Shown here one piece after another: positions 47,885 through 57,142 of a stretch of DNA of 64,000 nt; the first letter of the stretch is position 1, and each line of letters starts with the position of its first letter. Under the pieces are notes generated by a model. That model made no database searches. It was given only the letters and a program-made list of their open reading frames with translations, and was not told where the DNA came from. The position numbers were made by a program, and so were the translations under genes. Source of the stretch: Atopsyche davidsoni (taxonomy: Eukaryota > Arthropoda > Insecta > Trichoptera > Hydrobiosidae); contig JAILWY010000012.1 of assembly GCA_022113835.1 (NCBI GenBank), positions 18,414,001 through 18,478,000 on the forward strand. The letters run 5' to 3'.

Positions 47885-48296
47885 TTGCCGTGCGGGAGGT
47901 CTTGCGGGATGGCCTGCGGGAGGGCCTGCGGGAGAGCCTCCGGGAGGGCTTTCGGAAGGGCCTCCGGGGCTCTGCCGCGGAGTCGTTTTCGCCCGGTGGC
48001 GTCGGGTCGGCGAGGCAGGCGGTCGGCGTCCATCACGCGCGCTCGCTTCACTGCGATATCAATACGATCGGAGACAGGAATACTCCGAGTCGACTGCATT
48101 TCCTCGTTCGGGTGGGTGTCGTCGGGGGTTCGGAGGGCCGGAGGGCCGAAGGGTCGGCCGCCTTCCGCATCGTCCTATTCGGCCTACATCGGAGCGCTCG
48201 GGCGCATTCGGGCCTGCGTGCGCACCCGCCCCCCGCCCCCCGCCCTGCCGCAGCCTCAGTCCGATCGAGGTCGCTCGCGAGTGTCGACTCCTCGAC

Positions 48297-48392
48297 CCCC
48301 GACTCCCGACTCCCCGGCTCCCCGGTTCCCCGGCTCCCCGGCTCCCCAGCTCCCCGGCTCCCCGGTTCCCCGGCTCCCCGGCTCCCCGACGC
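48297..48392. repeat. 8-bp tandem array, GCTCCCCG
   Basis: About eleven octamers: GCTCCCCG, GTTCCCCG and one GCTCCCCA, with the GTT variants at regular spacing. Confidence 0.9.
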
Positions 48393-48652
48393 ATCGGCCG
48401 CGAGGTCCCGAGTGGCGCAGCACTCGGGAGTCGTCGCCGATTCCAAGTTATACGCAAATCGTCGCCGCGAGTAAGCACTCGCGCACTCCCGCCGGCGCGG
48501 TGTCGGCTGCGTAAATCGATCGCTGCACGACGAGGGCCGCGATGACTCACAGCCGGGGCGGCGGCGCGCTCGCCCGGTGAGCCGTCATGCTATCGCGTCC
48601 CGCTCGGTAGGTATGCCGTCGTCGATCTCGCGCCGCAGCGGGTGGAAAGCGC

Positions 48653-48706
48653 GCGTGCCGGAGCGTGCCGGAGCGTGCCGGAGCGTGCCGGAGCGTGCCG
48701 GACCGC
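48653..48706. repeat. 10-bp tandem array, GTGCCGGAGC
   Basis: Five perfect decamers GTGCCGGAGC, the last degenerating to GTGCCGGACC. Confidence 0.92.
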
Positions 48707-48800
48707 GTGCCACGTCGACCGGCCTAGCTCCGGGTAGATGCGCTCGGCCCTCTGTGGCCCGAGGGGCTCCAAGTCGACTCTTCGGATGTTCCGTATTTCT

Positions 48801-49567
48801 TAACTCGCGATTTCGTTAGTGCCAGTAAGAACGATAACATTGACAAAAATATTTTTTTTTTTATTACAGCGCTCGAGGGTATGTCGATGAGTTATATTTT
48901 TCTTTAAACGCATGTCGATCGTCACTTCCGCCGCCGCCGTTGGAAAATTTTCATTTAGTTCATTTTTGTATCCAATGAGGTTTTAGTTCATTGCATTCAT
49001 TTTATTCTAAAGGAGGCTTTTTTGTGGATGATGTTAAATTTTATATCGGCAGGTTATCGAATCGGTTATGCGGAGATGTTTTATTTTTTAAATTATTTTT
49101 TTACTTTTGGATTCCTTCGGTCCGAATCCAGGATCACGACGGACGCCTCGGAGCGCGCTCTCGGATTGCATAACTCACCGCCGCTCACGATGGCGACTCT
49201 CGATCCGCGCACCTCGGAGAGCGCTTTCCGCACGTTAGATGTCAAATATTACCGTCGATGTCGGGTGCTTGCAATATTTGCAAGCTATCATTGGAGATAG
49301 TTTTTTAATATTCAAAACGGTACTGTATAATTTTGTTTTTGGACATGTATTTACCGACGAGCTCGGCGTCCGCTCGCATCGGCCGGTCTCCCCCGCCCCC
49401 GCCCGCCCCCCGAGGGCCGCGGCAGACGGGCCCTCGCGCGCTCCTCGGGTGCTCTCCGTGTGTTTTTTTCGAGATGAGGACCTTTTTTCATATTTAAGCA
49501 TAGCGAATGCCGTCTCCCGCGGAAAAAAAATAGCTCGCCAGGAGAACTGAGGGAGTTTTTCTTTCAG
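48801..49567. other. mbl: Intron or 5' flank directly upstream of the mbl exon
   Basis: AT-rich with a C-rich tract (CCCCCGCCCCCGCCCGCCCC) at about 49388-49410. It ends in a strong pyrimidine tract and CAG (GGGAGTTTTTCTTTCAG), so it is read as intronic. The C-rich tract could pair with the G-rich repeat just downstream of the exon (50154-50213). Confidence 0.5.
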
Positions 49568-49937
49568 ATAAAACGGTCGAAGGCCGGGTACTTCAATTTA
49601 ATTACGCACAACAGAAGGATCTACAAGCGTTCTCGTCTCGCGGTTTTGGCGCATATCGGAGCGCGTCTCGCGGATTGCGATTTTCCGAATCGACCGCAAA
49701 CTGAGTTGTCTCCTTCGATATTACCCGCCGGCGAAATATCGCCCTGCGAGACATTCATCGTCCGCGACGAGAGAGCGGGAAACCGTCACTCGAGGTATCC
49801 GCGTCCGCGCATACGATACTACAATATGACTTCGTTCGCCAGTTTCAGCCCCCGGGCCGCCTAGCCCCCGCGCTCCCGCCCCCTCGCCGCCCCCCCGGAT
49901 GCCGCTCGGGGCGCGTCAGTGATCCCCGCGCCCCGCC
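49568..49937 (+). other. mbl: mbl 5' UTR part of first coding exon
   Basis: A strong acceptor (TTTTTCTTTCAG, ending 49567) defines the exon start. The segment up to the ATG at 49938 is 370 bases. One frame, phase 0 from 49568, is open for 98 codons and ends at TAG 49862-49864, 73 bases before the ATG, so it cannot extend the linear protein. A short upstream ORF begins at ATG 49835. The open phase matters for a circular transcript; see the findings. Confidence 0.7.
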
Positions 49938-50123
49938 ATGGCCATGGTGAGCATGAACAGCCTGCTCAACGGTAAGGATTCGCGCTGGCTGCAGCTGGAG
50001 GTGTGCCGAGAGTTCCAGCGCAACAAGTGCTCCCGCTCCGACACGGAGTGCAAGTTCGCGCACCCCCCGGCCAACGTCGAGGTGCAGAACGGCCGCGTCA
50101 CCGCCTGCTACGACAGCATCAAG
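49938..50123 (+). CDS. mbl: muscleblind, first coding exon (finger 1, first half of finger 2)
   Basis: Muscleblind is a nuclear and cytoplasmic RNA-binding protein that binds YGCY motifs and controls alternative splicing. This exon encodes residues 1-62. [20 protein letters not shown] is the conserved N-terminus, so ATG 49938 is the chosen start. Finger 1 is C23-x7-C31-x6-C38-x3-H42 ([21 protein letters not shown]). The first cysteine of finger 2 is C57 in TACYDSIK. The donor GTATGC follows K62 in phase 0, splitting finger 2 as in other insect mbl genes. The codons are very GC-rich compared with the flanking introns. The equivalent exon in Drosophila gives rise to circMbl. Confidence 0.97.
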
Positions 50124-50153
50124 GTATGCCGACTTCCTTTACATCACACTCTC

Positions 50154-50213
50154 GGGTCGCGGGTCGCGGGTCGCGGGTCGCGGGTCGCGGGTGCGGGTCC
50201 GGGTGCAGGTCGC
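50154..50213. repeat. 7-bp G-rich tandem array next to mbl donor
   Basis: CGGGTCG-type heptamers repeated about six times and grading into GGGTGCGGGTCCGGGTGCAG. It begins 30 bases after the donor of the first coding exon. Confidence 0.88.
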
Positions 50214-50632
50214 GCCCCGGCGCCCCGCGACCCCGGACCGGTTCGGCCCGGCCGACCGCGGGCGCTCCGACCGTTACGGTTCCCACGGCGGCCGGCGGGA
50301 CGTCGCTCCGCCGCAAAACCCCCGGGCGGAGCCTCGAATCCGGTACGTTCGTGTAGCTGTAGATATTCAAGGAAAATTTCAATTCACGACAGCGACCGTC
50401 AGCACGGCCGGTTGAAAAATAATATACACTCCCGAAGACTGAAGAATGCGAAGGGATTGAAATCTGAGCATGCAGTCTGTTGATCGGATGCAGGTCGGTC
50501 GACGGCAAAATAAGAAAACGGCAAAAAATCGTAATAAAAAATAATGTGTTAACGAAATTGTAAATTAATTTCAAAATATATGAAGTTTTCCATAAGATAG
50601 TCTATCAAGGCAGTTGCTTCTAGCCTTTTAAT

Positions 50633-50664
50633 TGCCTCTGGTGTCCAACCGGACACCAGAGGCA
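50633..50664. repeat. Perfect 14-bp hairpin in mbl intron
   Basis: TGCCTCTGGTGTCC is followed by AACC and then its exact reverse complement GGACACCAGAGGCA. It sits at the edge of a hAT-derived fragment. Confidence 0.92.
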
Positions 50665-50669
50665 GTCCA

Positions 50670-51320
50670 TTACCTGTCGAAATCGTGTCATTTAATTAAT
50701 TTAATAGTCACTTTATTTTTCTATGTCGAAAGTTAATTTTTTTACAGAGTACTAGAAAACTATAAATTATATTTAGCTATTTTTTATTATTTAATTTACG
50801 TCTATTTTTAGAGTAAAATAAAATCTTGAAGATGTTGAAAAATTGGATAAAATGACGACTTTTCAAAACCAAAGTTTGTTAAAGATTTTTTTTTTTTAAT
50901 TTTTAAATTAATAAGACGCACATATTTATGTTAAATCTTTCAATTCCAATTTAAAAAAAGACTTTTGTTTGATGTTTAGGATTCTTGGAAAATGTACCGG
51001 ACGAATCTCCAAATTCCTACACTTCAATCGGAAAAACACATATTTATCATATTAATAGTAAATTTACAAGAAGTAAAATCCCATCCTCGTCGCCATTGTA
51101 ACGTAATCAAGAACACGTCTATCTTGTACTCTGTTTATTATAAGACTGGCGAAGTATGGGAATGTAACATAGGTCCTCGCAACATAATGCTACCTACGTT
51201 ACAGTTCGGAAAAAGGGATGTATCAAACTTTTTGCATTTAAATATTTCTGATTGGTGCAGTCGATTTTTCGCAAAACGGACTAGAAAATGATTAAAAAAA
51301 CTCGATTATGGGACCTAGAC
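50670..51320 (-). mobile_element. Fragment of the 11.3 kb hAT-type element
   Basis: In reverse complement this stretch matches 11530-12060 in order: TTGAGTTTTTTGATAATTTT-like, CTCTTGTAAATTT, AACTTTGGTTTTGAAAAGTC and TAATTTATAG words. No terminal CAGTGGTCC sequence is visible, so only the interior survives. The 99-codon frame at 50992-51291 lies inside it and is not a gene. Confidence 0.7.
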
Positions 51321-51504
51321 CCTTAACGAGACCGCCGTTAATTTGGCAGCGTTCGCAGTGAGTCGGATCGAGCCAGACGCACCCGGAGTCGAAGAGCTTA
51401 GAAAAAGATAATTCGCAAGCTTCTGGACATCCGGTGATACTCTAAAATCAGTTTAAAATATATGGAATATAAAGAAATATTAAGAAAGTATGACATATTC
51501 ATAA

Positions 51505-51645
51505 GTAAATAATCAATATTTTTGACAGAGTACTCGGTGGAATTCCATTTTAATATTTAAAATAAAATAGTTGAGTGATTTTTCCACACGTTAATTTTTA
51601 TCGGTGATCGGTATCGCCAACCTTTCGCGTTGGCATTGTCACGCC
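51505..51645 (-). repeat. Stem-loop repeat family, copy in mbl intron
   Basis: Runs from CAATATTTTTGACAGAGTAC through GGAATTCCATTTTAATATTT and GAGTGATTTTTCCACACGTT to CGGTATCGCCAACC and GCGTTGGCATTGTC. This is a nearly full copy in minus orientation. Confidence 0.85.
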
Positions 51646-53022
51646 TATTAAGGAATCAACCAAAATTTCGTTGGCAGAGAAGAACCGGGTTTTTTGTACA
51701 AATTAAAATTTGAGAAGTACAAATATAAATTTCGAAGGAAGGATATCCACAATGGTGGATGGAAAAAAATATTACCCGCTGTCAGATTACGATCTCTGCA
51801 CAACGCGTTACATTCGGAGAGGCGGTTCCGAAAAATCTCAATTTTGTAAAAACTACTAGGCGGTAGGTATGACACTGATTTGATTGATGATTTGTCAGTG
51901 CTCACATACTCATATCACGCGCTTAGAGCGTCCCACTCGCTATTGTATAACAAAAATGGCAGTTCTTAAGGAAAACGAGGAAATTGTTGCCCGGATTAAA
52001 ATACGAATTTACTAGCAGTTTGAGGATTAAATGGGACGGATTGCGAATCGATCTAGATTTTAGGATTTAGAAAATTGCATGATCGAAACACATATTTTTG
52101 GGAATGTAAGTCTCCGGATGTGGCTGATAAGCATTTTAAAAGAGCATATTTTTTCGCATATTGAAAATGATTGAACCTACACAAGTCACGATTATACTTT
52201 TTCTGAGAGTTTCTTTGAATCACTTTCAATATGCGAAAAAATATGCCTAATCATATTAGTTAGTAATATAAGCCTGTAAAGGTAATTAAAACGCACATGA
52301 TTGACGTTCAATCCACAAAATAGACATATATTCTAAAAGAGCACTAAAGAATTGAAACAAACACGTCTTTGTAAACATAAAATACACTATTTTCACATTT
52401 TTTTTCAAGTGTACATTTTTATCCTTTGATTCTAAAAATCAAATGATTTAAGCGATATATCGAGAAAATTTCGATTTCCTGTGATCTTGGCTTTTTGTAA
52501 AAACATGAAAATAATCAGATGACATAGACATGATTTCATAGACAAAAGCTAATTTTGTAAAATGGATCGAGTGAGATGTCCAACAGAAGGCGCTGCCGCA
52601 GCCCCGAGCCCCGCATCTGTCAGAAAGACACAAAGACAACAGCTTGCCGACGCTGCACGGCTTGAAAGTGTACAAGATTACATAACAATGCTGTGAGTAA
52701 TCAGTGTGGGAATTTTATTTGACGCAAATGTCAAATTAATGTTTGATAATTGGTAGCAAATAGGCAAACCGGGGTTTTCGGTTTCTATGCGAGGTACGCT
52801 CGACTATACGCAGTAAATTGCTTATCGGCTGCATAGCTGATATCATGCAGTCTCGAGTTGCACGTCGGCGTAGCTCCGTCGTAATGACCCTCGTATAGCG
52901 TGAGAGTGCGAAGCTATCGGTGCCGACTGCGACGGCTCTCATTCGCACCCTTATGAAGGCTCTCGAGAATAGAGCGGGACACGATTTTAATCGTGATTTA
53001 CGAGATGAACTTTCGGTTTCAG

Positions 53023-53376
53023 GGTCGGTGTAATCGCGAGAAGCCGCCTTGCAAGTACTTTCACCCGCCGCAGCACCTCAAGGATCAGCTGCTCATCAAC
53101 GGGCGCAACCATCTGGCGCTGAAGAACGCGCTCATGCAGCAAATGGGTCTTGCGCCCGGACAGGTGCTGCCCGCCCAGATGCCCGCCGTGGCGAGCAGCC
53201 CTTACCTCGCGGGCGTGCCGGCCGTAGGCGGCGTCGGCGCCTACAGTCCGTACTTTGCCGGCCAACTCGTGCCCACTCTGGTCGGCCACGAGCCCGGCCT
53301 TCCCTCGCCGCTGGCGCCGCCCCTGCCTCCGCAACACCTGGCGCCCCAGAAGCTGCCTCGCTCCGATCGCCTGGAG
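53023..53376 (+). CDS. mbl: muscleblind exon: second half of finger 2 and linker
   Basis: Encodes residues 63-180, phase 0 on both sides. GRCNREKPPCKYFHPPQHLK completes finger 2 (C57-x7-C65-x6-C72-x3-H76). HLALKNALMQQMGLAPGQ is the conserved helix after it. The Pro/Ala/Gly-rich linker PYLAGVPAVGGVGAYSPYFA leads to QKLPRSDRLE, which is nearly invariant before finger 3. Acceptor TTTCGGTTTCAG ends at 53022; donor GTCAGT starts at 53377. Confidence 0.97.
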
Positions 53377-53811
53377 GTCAGTATGTTTTCCTGCCCGCGC
53401 GCCCGCGCTCCCGCGCTCCCCTAGGCCGGCGGTCGGTTCTCGCGTCCGAGTGTATATAGTCTCGATCGATTCCCATCGCATATCGCCAGTCTCCGAAATA
53501 GATAGATCCGATCATTCCGTTCACTAGAGGACACCGCACGCCTCCGAAGCCCGCATCCGCGAAGCCGCGCCGCCAGTAGTGGGCACGGCCGCTTCCGCCT
53601 ATGCTCGCCCTTCCGACGGACTCCTCGCGAACCGCATTCGCAACATCGTCACTCTCGAGCTCGGGGCTCCGTCCGGGGAAGCCGGCGGCGGTGGCGCTCG
53701 CCCTCCCGTGTCCTTGCCCGTCCCCCCTCTCCGGCGCGCTCGGGCGACCCCGAGGCCGGGCCGCCGGGCTCGGGGCGCCGGAGCGAGATGTGAGTTGTGC
53801 GGCGTGTGCAG

Positions 53812-54021
53812 GTGTGCCGCGAGTTCCAGCGGGGCGCGTGCAAGCGCGCGGAGACGGAGTGCCGCTTCGCTCACCCCGCGCGCGCCGTGGCGGCCCACGA
53901 GGACGGCTCCGTGACGGTGTGCATGGACGCCGTGAAGGGGCGCTGCGGGCGCGACCCCTGCCGCTATTTCCACCCCCCCCTGCACCTGCAGGCGCACCTT
54001 AAGGCGCAGGCGAGAGGCGCG
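53812..54021 (+). CDS. mbl: muscleblind exon: fingers 3 and 4
   Basis: Encodes residues 181-250. Finger 3 is C182-x7-C190-x6-C197-x3-H201 ([20 protein letters not shown]). Finger 4 is C217-x7-C225-x4-C230-x3-H234 ([19 protein letters not shown]). The spacing difference between the two matches the known tandem finger pairs. It ends HLKAQARGA with donor GTACGC at 54022, phase 0. The acceptor is CGTGTGCAG ending at 53811. The exon is the branch point for the alternative 3' parts. Confidence 0.97.
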
Positions 54022-54107
54022 GTACGCCCCCCCCCTCACCCCTCACTGCATCACTCTAGCGCGCACCCTTTGGTTGTTTGACTCGCTTCCTCCTCGCCGG
54101 GCCGCAG

Positions 54108-54177
54108 GCGAGGCAGCTCGGGGCGGGAGGGACGGGCGGGCCGGACTTCGTCCCGCTCGATCCTCTACGTCCGCTCC
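54108..54177 (+). CDS. mbl: Possible alternative mbl exon
   Basis: A pyrimidine-rich acceptor (CTTCCTCCTCGCCGGGCCGCAG) ends at 54107 and a consensus donor GTGAGT begins at 54178. In phase 0 it reads ARQLGAGGTGGPDFVPLDPL then RPLR, with one base left over. That phase fits exon 59776, giving a route to the finger 5/6 end that skips the 55.6 and 57.1 kb exons. It is unsupported by homology that I can recall, and the site pair could be fortuitous in GC-rich sequence. Confidence 0.35.
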
Positions 54178-55003
54178 GTGAGTCCCGCGTCGCCGGTGGC
54201 CGTAGTATTTTCGTTTATGGTTCCACTAGAGTTGAAGATTATCCATCCCGAATTGTGGACGTGTTTTATTTTCTCTTCCTTATAATTTTTCCTGAATTTG
54301 CTGTAGATACTAGATCCCGCGTTTCGTAGTGGCTTGTCGCATTAGATCCGTGTACTAGTGAAGTAGACCACCGTTGTGCGATATGTAACCTGATGCAATG
54401 ACCGGACTCGCTATGCTATTTCTTCTGCGCCCTCTATCTCCCGCTGGTCCCGTCGCTTGACTCGCCTCCCTCGGCTGCCGTCCCCCGCCGCAGGGACTCT
54501 GACTCGCGACCGACCGTTTGTGATTGCCTCGCCTTCGGATCGCCGTGGAGGTGTGTAAGTTCATTGCATCGCGGTCCACATATCTTCAGTGAGGAGCGCT
54601 GTGGAGCGACTTCCCGGGGAGTCGCTGTGCGTCTCGGCCGCGGTCGCTCCGAGGCGCTCCTCCTCCGAGACCATCTCGATATTACCTTTCTTTCCCGCGG
54701 ATACATTTTAAAAAAACACCCTGGTGATGAATTGTTTTATTTGAGTGTATAATGATGTAAAGTTTGTCACTGTATGGTGACCGAGTGAGGAGCGGCGGCG
54801 AGCGGGACAGGGTGCCGCCAGGCCAGGCTGCCGTGTCCGGCCCGCTCGCAGCCGCTCCGCTGACGCGGGCCGCGCGCCTCTCGTCGCGTCATCTCTTACT
54901 TACAAGGCTTCATTTCACGCTTGGGAGCTTACTCGACAGTGTACATACGTTCAGATGATCTAATATGACTTGTGTCCCCTCCCCTGGTGCTCGCTTGCTG
55001 TAG
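54178..55003 (+). other. mbl: mbl intron segment
   Basis: Mixed-composition sequence between candidate alternative exons. No further supported exon. Confidence 0.5.
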
Positions 55004-55126
55004 GGCGCGGGTAGCGCGGCTGCGGGCGCGGTGGTTGCGGCCGGCGGCGCCGACGCGAGCAAGAAGAGGCCCGCCGACGACCTGCTACTGGTACCGCCGC
55101 AAGCTTTGCATGCTCCGCCCCCGTAG
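55004..55126 (+). CDS. mbl: muscleblind alternative terminal exon with basic KKRP motif
   Basis: The acceptor CTCGCTTGCTGTAG ends at 55003. In phase 0 after exon 53812-54021 it encodes 40 residues: a Gly/Ala run, then DASKKRPADDLLLVPPQALH and APPP, ending at TAG 55124-55126. The resulting protein has 290 residues and four fingers. KKRP resembles the short basic nuclear-localisation motifs of MBNL proteins, which is inference. A GTACCG inside the exon (55091) could act as a weak donor. No polyadenylation signal is obvious just after the stop, so this may be a cassette exon as well as a terminal one. Confidence 0.65.
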   Translation, partial: GAGSAAAGAVVAAGGADASKKRPADDLLLVPPQALHAPPP

Positions 55127-55624
55127 TGCCCTTTCCTCTCCGCATGTTGTGAGGCGCCACACGCACCTCTGCACCCGGCTTACTGTCTGATACGACTGCG
55201 CTCATCCAGCCACTTCATCCGCGCACGGAGTACGGAGTCACTCCTAACTGATGACGCGACGCTTCGCTCGTCGCCCGCCAGGTGGCGGCGTGGGCGGCTC
55301 GCAACATACCTGTCCGGACCTCCGGGCTCCCCTCGTACCCACTCGTCCTCACTCGTCCCTTACGATGATCCGTTTGTGGGTGCATTTATGTCTCTTCAAG
55401 TACAATATTCTTTCAAAGTTCCGCAAATATCAATTAATTTTTTATTCAGTATTTTTAATTCACTTGTATTTTGACTCATTAGGTATTTGAGAGTAGTAAA
55501 GATGAAGTAATGTCAGCACCCGGGTCTTGTAGGCTCTCTTTAGTCGTAGATTGCCGTTAGGGAGCTGAGGCTCCTGCCTCGCTTCTTGCATTAAGTCTTT
55601 AACTACTTTGTGATTTATTTTCAG
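55127..55624 (+). other. mbl: mbl intron or 3' UTR of the short isoform
   Basis: No coding feature is visible. It ends with TTGTGATTTATTTTCAG, a good acceptor for the 42-nt exon. Confidence 0.5.
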
Positions 55625-55666
55625 ATGGACATGAAGACAGTCGGATCATTCTACTATGAAAATTTT
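55625..55666 (+). CDS. mbl: muscleblind 42-nt microexon
   Basis: Encodes MDMKTVGSFYYENF, residues 251-264, phase 0 on both sides, so it can be included or skipped without changing frame. Acceptor TTATTTTCAG and donor GTAAGT are both close to consensus. The peptide resembles the small exon found in other insect mbl genes ahead of the FPGMVPYKR exon, from memory of the family. Confidence 0.85.
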
Positions 55667-57142
55667 GTAAGTTATTGGAATTCTTTTTTTGCAAATAAAG
55701 TTTGCATTCTACTAAACCGTAGTTATATATCCATAGGGTAAATGTTTTTACATACTCAGCACATACATTATTTGTACACAAATCAAAACACTTGAAAAAT
55801 GTCTTGTTTGCACAAATTGTCAGATTTTCAGGATTATTTGCCTTTTTATTTATATATATAATTTTTATAATATATTTTGTGAAGTGCACCTTTTACAGCA
55901 ACTTACTTAGTGATATTGATAGGGCTTAAAGTTTAGTTTGTAGCAATCAATATTCAATTAATAGATGAACATCAACAGTTGTAGATTCCCCTAAAAAAAA
56001 TATTCAAACAGTTTTCTTTGAATTGTAGTAATCAATGGGTGTCAAGCATGCCGGCACTGTCTTAGTGCGACTGTACTAACTCATACATTTTTCATATTTC
56101 AAAAAATATGTTCTTTGATGATTGTGTCATTTGTTTATAGTATTTTTGAAGCCTAAAACTCCTGAATTATGTTTTCTAAATCTATTTTATATGTACGACC
56201 AGAAGATGTCAACAGACATCATAGGCTTAGTCCGGTCTGGACTCTTGGGATACACTAGGTTTTTAGTCATTTCTAAACAATTGATATTTTTTTATGAGAA
56301 GTATTACAAATAAAAATGGCAAAGTCTTTCATTCCATTGAATATTTCTAAATATTTAATTACAATTTCTGCCATCCTGGACTCAGGCTCAGCTAATTAAA
56401 AGAAAATTTTAGGTTTTAGCACCGAATGTTGTTTTTGTCATACACATGAATAATAACAGATGAAAATATTTCAATTTGATCTGCATCAGGTTCAACATTT
56501 GAAACAATTGCATTGTGAAATTTATAAATTGAATAATTTTCTCCACTGAAATGAAATTCATTGAGGTGCCATTGTCTCTGTAGCCATCTAGTTTTAATAT
56601 TGCAATTATCATTGAAATATTCTAAATATAATAAAATACTTGAGTGATTTTTCCACTGGTTAATTTTTTATGACCAGTTTGATAATGCCAACATGACCGG
56701 TTTCACCAACCTTTCACGTTGGCATTATCAAACTGAGTGCCAATGTGAAAGGTTGGCGAAACCAGTCACCAATAAAAAAATAACATCTGGAAAAATCACT
56801 CAAATATTTTATTATATTTAAAATATTAAATGGGAATTCCACCAACTACTCACTGTCAAAAATATTGATTATTAAATTATTATTGTTTTATACTCAATAC
56901 TAAATTTTAAGCAGCTGTGGCCTTATTTAATGTAAAGTTATGATTAGAGTAGTTTATTTATGTATACATGTATCAACTGTGTGCAGTGTCAAAAATCATT
57001 AATTTAATGCACAACCACTTGAGACTAGTCTTCAGGTACGTCATTAAGCAGGCGGATGGAACTTGAAAGGTAGGACATTGTCCAGCCGGTTCCCCGCCTT
57101 ATGCTCGGATCTCCATACTCACTGCAGACTCTCTCCTCGCAG
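55667..57142 (+). other. mbl: mbl intron
   Basis: AT-rich 1.5 kb intron containing a palindromic copy of the stem-loop repeat at 56619-56882. No other feature. Confidence 0.75.
56619..56882. repeat. Stem-loop repeat family, head-to-head palindromic copy
   Basis: A minus-strand copy (AAATACTTGAGTGATTTTTC, then CACCAACCTTTCACGTTGGC) meets a plus-strand copy (GCCAATGTGAAAGGTTGGCG, then GAATTCCACCAACTACTCAC and AAAATATTGA). Together they make a large inverted repeat inside the mbl intron. Confidence 0.88.

Larger units (their letters stand above)
47885..48800. other. CpG-dense block with several short GC arrays
   Basis: It starts with imperfect 15-base words (GGCCTGCGGGAGGGC) at 47890-47965, followed by GC-rich unique-looking sequence. 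The 8-bp and 10-bp arrays in it are listed separately. Long frames on both strands overlap and carry no domain. It lies about 1 kb upstream of the mbl exon and may include promoter sequence, but no core element is visible. Confidence 0.4.
50124..53022 (+). other. mbl: mbl intron splitting finger 2
   Basis: Donor GTATGC at 50124 and acceptor TTTCGGTTTCAG ending at 53022. The 2.9 kb intron contains a 7-bp G-rich repeat, a perfect 14-bp hairpin, a fragment of the 11.3 kb hAT element and a stem-loop repeat copy. No other exon is supported within it. Confidence 0.85.

Noticed and set aside
47838..48550. Overlapping 160-235-codon frames upstream of mbl
   Set aside because: They arise from CpG-rich DNA and 8-, 10- and 15-bp arrays. 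There is no recognisable domain and the frames overlap each other.
50992..51291. 99-codon frame in the mbl intron
   Set aside because: It lies within the inverted hAT-derived fragment that also occurs at 11.5-12.1 kb without an open frame.
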